This document shows positions 63,931 through 64,000 of a stretch of 64,000 bases of DNA, piece after piece (within the stretch, counting starts at the first letter, position 1; every line of letters starts with the position of its first letter). The DNA is taken from the NCBI GenBank assembly GCA_944548615.1, contig OX155972.1, positions 11,653,161-11,717,160 of the forward strand, in the 5' to 3' direction. The position numbers were made by a program, and so were the translations under genes. The stretch comes from Micropterix aruncella (Eukaryota > Arthropoda > Insecta > Lepidoptera > Micropterigidae). A model generated the notes under the pieces. That model ran no database searches and had not been told where the DNA came from. It worked only from the letters and a program-made list of their open reading frames with translations.

Positions 63931-64000
63931 CCCTTTGAGTATGATACGACCAAATCTGGTTCTGAAACAATTATCCGTTGAGAATGATACGACCAGATCT
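63931..64000 (+). mobile_element. piggyBac-like MITE, cut by the window end
   Basis: TTAA (63927-63930), then CCCTTTGAGTATGATACGAC and the same interior as 57077-57150. Incomplete at 64000. Confidence 0.75.

Overview
The window is animal nuclear DNA, most likely from an insect and probably a moth or butterfly. It is AT-rich and has very little unique coding sequence. It is full of insect-type mobile DNA: RTE-, jockey/CR1- and R1-like non-LTR retrotransposon 3' ends, mariner, Tc1, hAT and TTAA-target DNA elements, and tRNA-derived SINEs. Several LINE tails have the form typical of Lepidoptera (a 'GCAATAAA' or 'GACAATAAACCCGCC'-like end followed by a short simple repeat). The lepidopteran assignment is inference. 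The only host gene I can name is a first coding exon of an LHFPL-family tetraspan membrane protein (49339-48937, minus). It has a clean GTGAGT donor, and a TATA-like box and a 15-bp palindrome lie upstream. Its first intron runs leftward into a 6-kb satellite.

Layout. 1-5.4 kb: dispersed repeats, a SINE split by a TIR element that carries a MADF-domain fragment, and an RTE LINE end. 5.4-14.3 kb: a mariner reading frame split by an 8.58-kb TA-flanked element (5566-14148) that begins and ends with CACAGAAAGAAA. Inside it are a 22-bp minisatellite, a 490-bp palindrome, RTE and hAT remnants, a MITE, and a ~159-bp tandem array. 14.9-24 kb: LINE 3' ends, foldback elements and a 244-bp tandem expansion. 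24.8-27.2 kb: a decayed YqaJ-nuclease-type gene interrupted by a LINE. 28-35 kb: several copies of a GC-rich ~665-bp retroelement-like repeat, here called family C. One copy has an 11-bp target duplication and one is broken by an R1-like LINE. 35-42.6 kb: a mariner, TTAA and hAT MITEs, and a 300-bp hairpin. 42.65-48.65 kb: 219-bp monomers in a five-monomer (1095-bp) higher-order repeat. 48.9-49.6 kb: the LHFPL exon and promoter region. 50-58.5 kb: nested DNA elements. 58.7-61.2 kb: a complete, apparently intact Tc1/mariner-superfamily transposon with a 465-aa transposase of about DD81E spacing and 55-bp TIRs. 61.2-64 kb: more TIR, LINE and TTAA elements.

The genes do not form an operon or pathway. 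What ties the region together is a history of nested insertion that can be read from target duplications and from paralogous empty sites within the window. The only ORF that looks able to encode a working mobile-element protein is the DD81E-type transposase. All coordinates and identities come from reading by eye; no search or alignment program was run.
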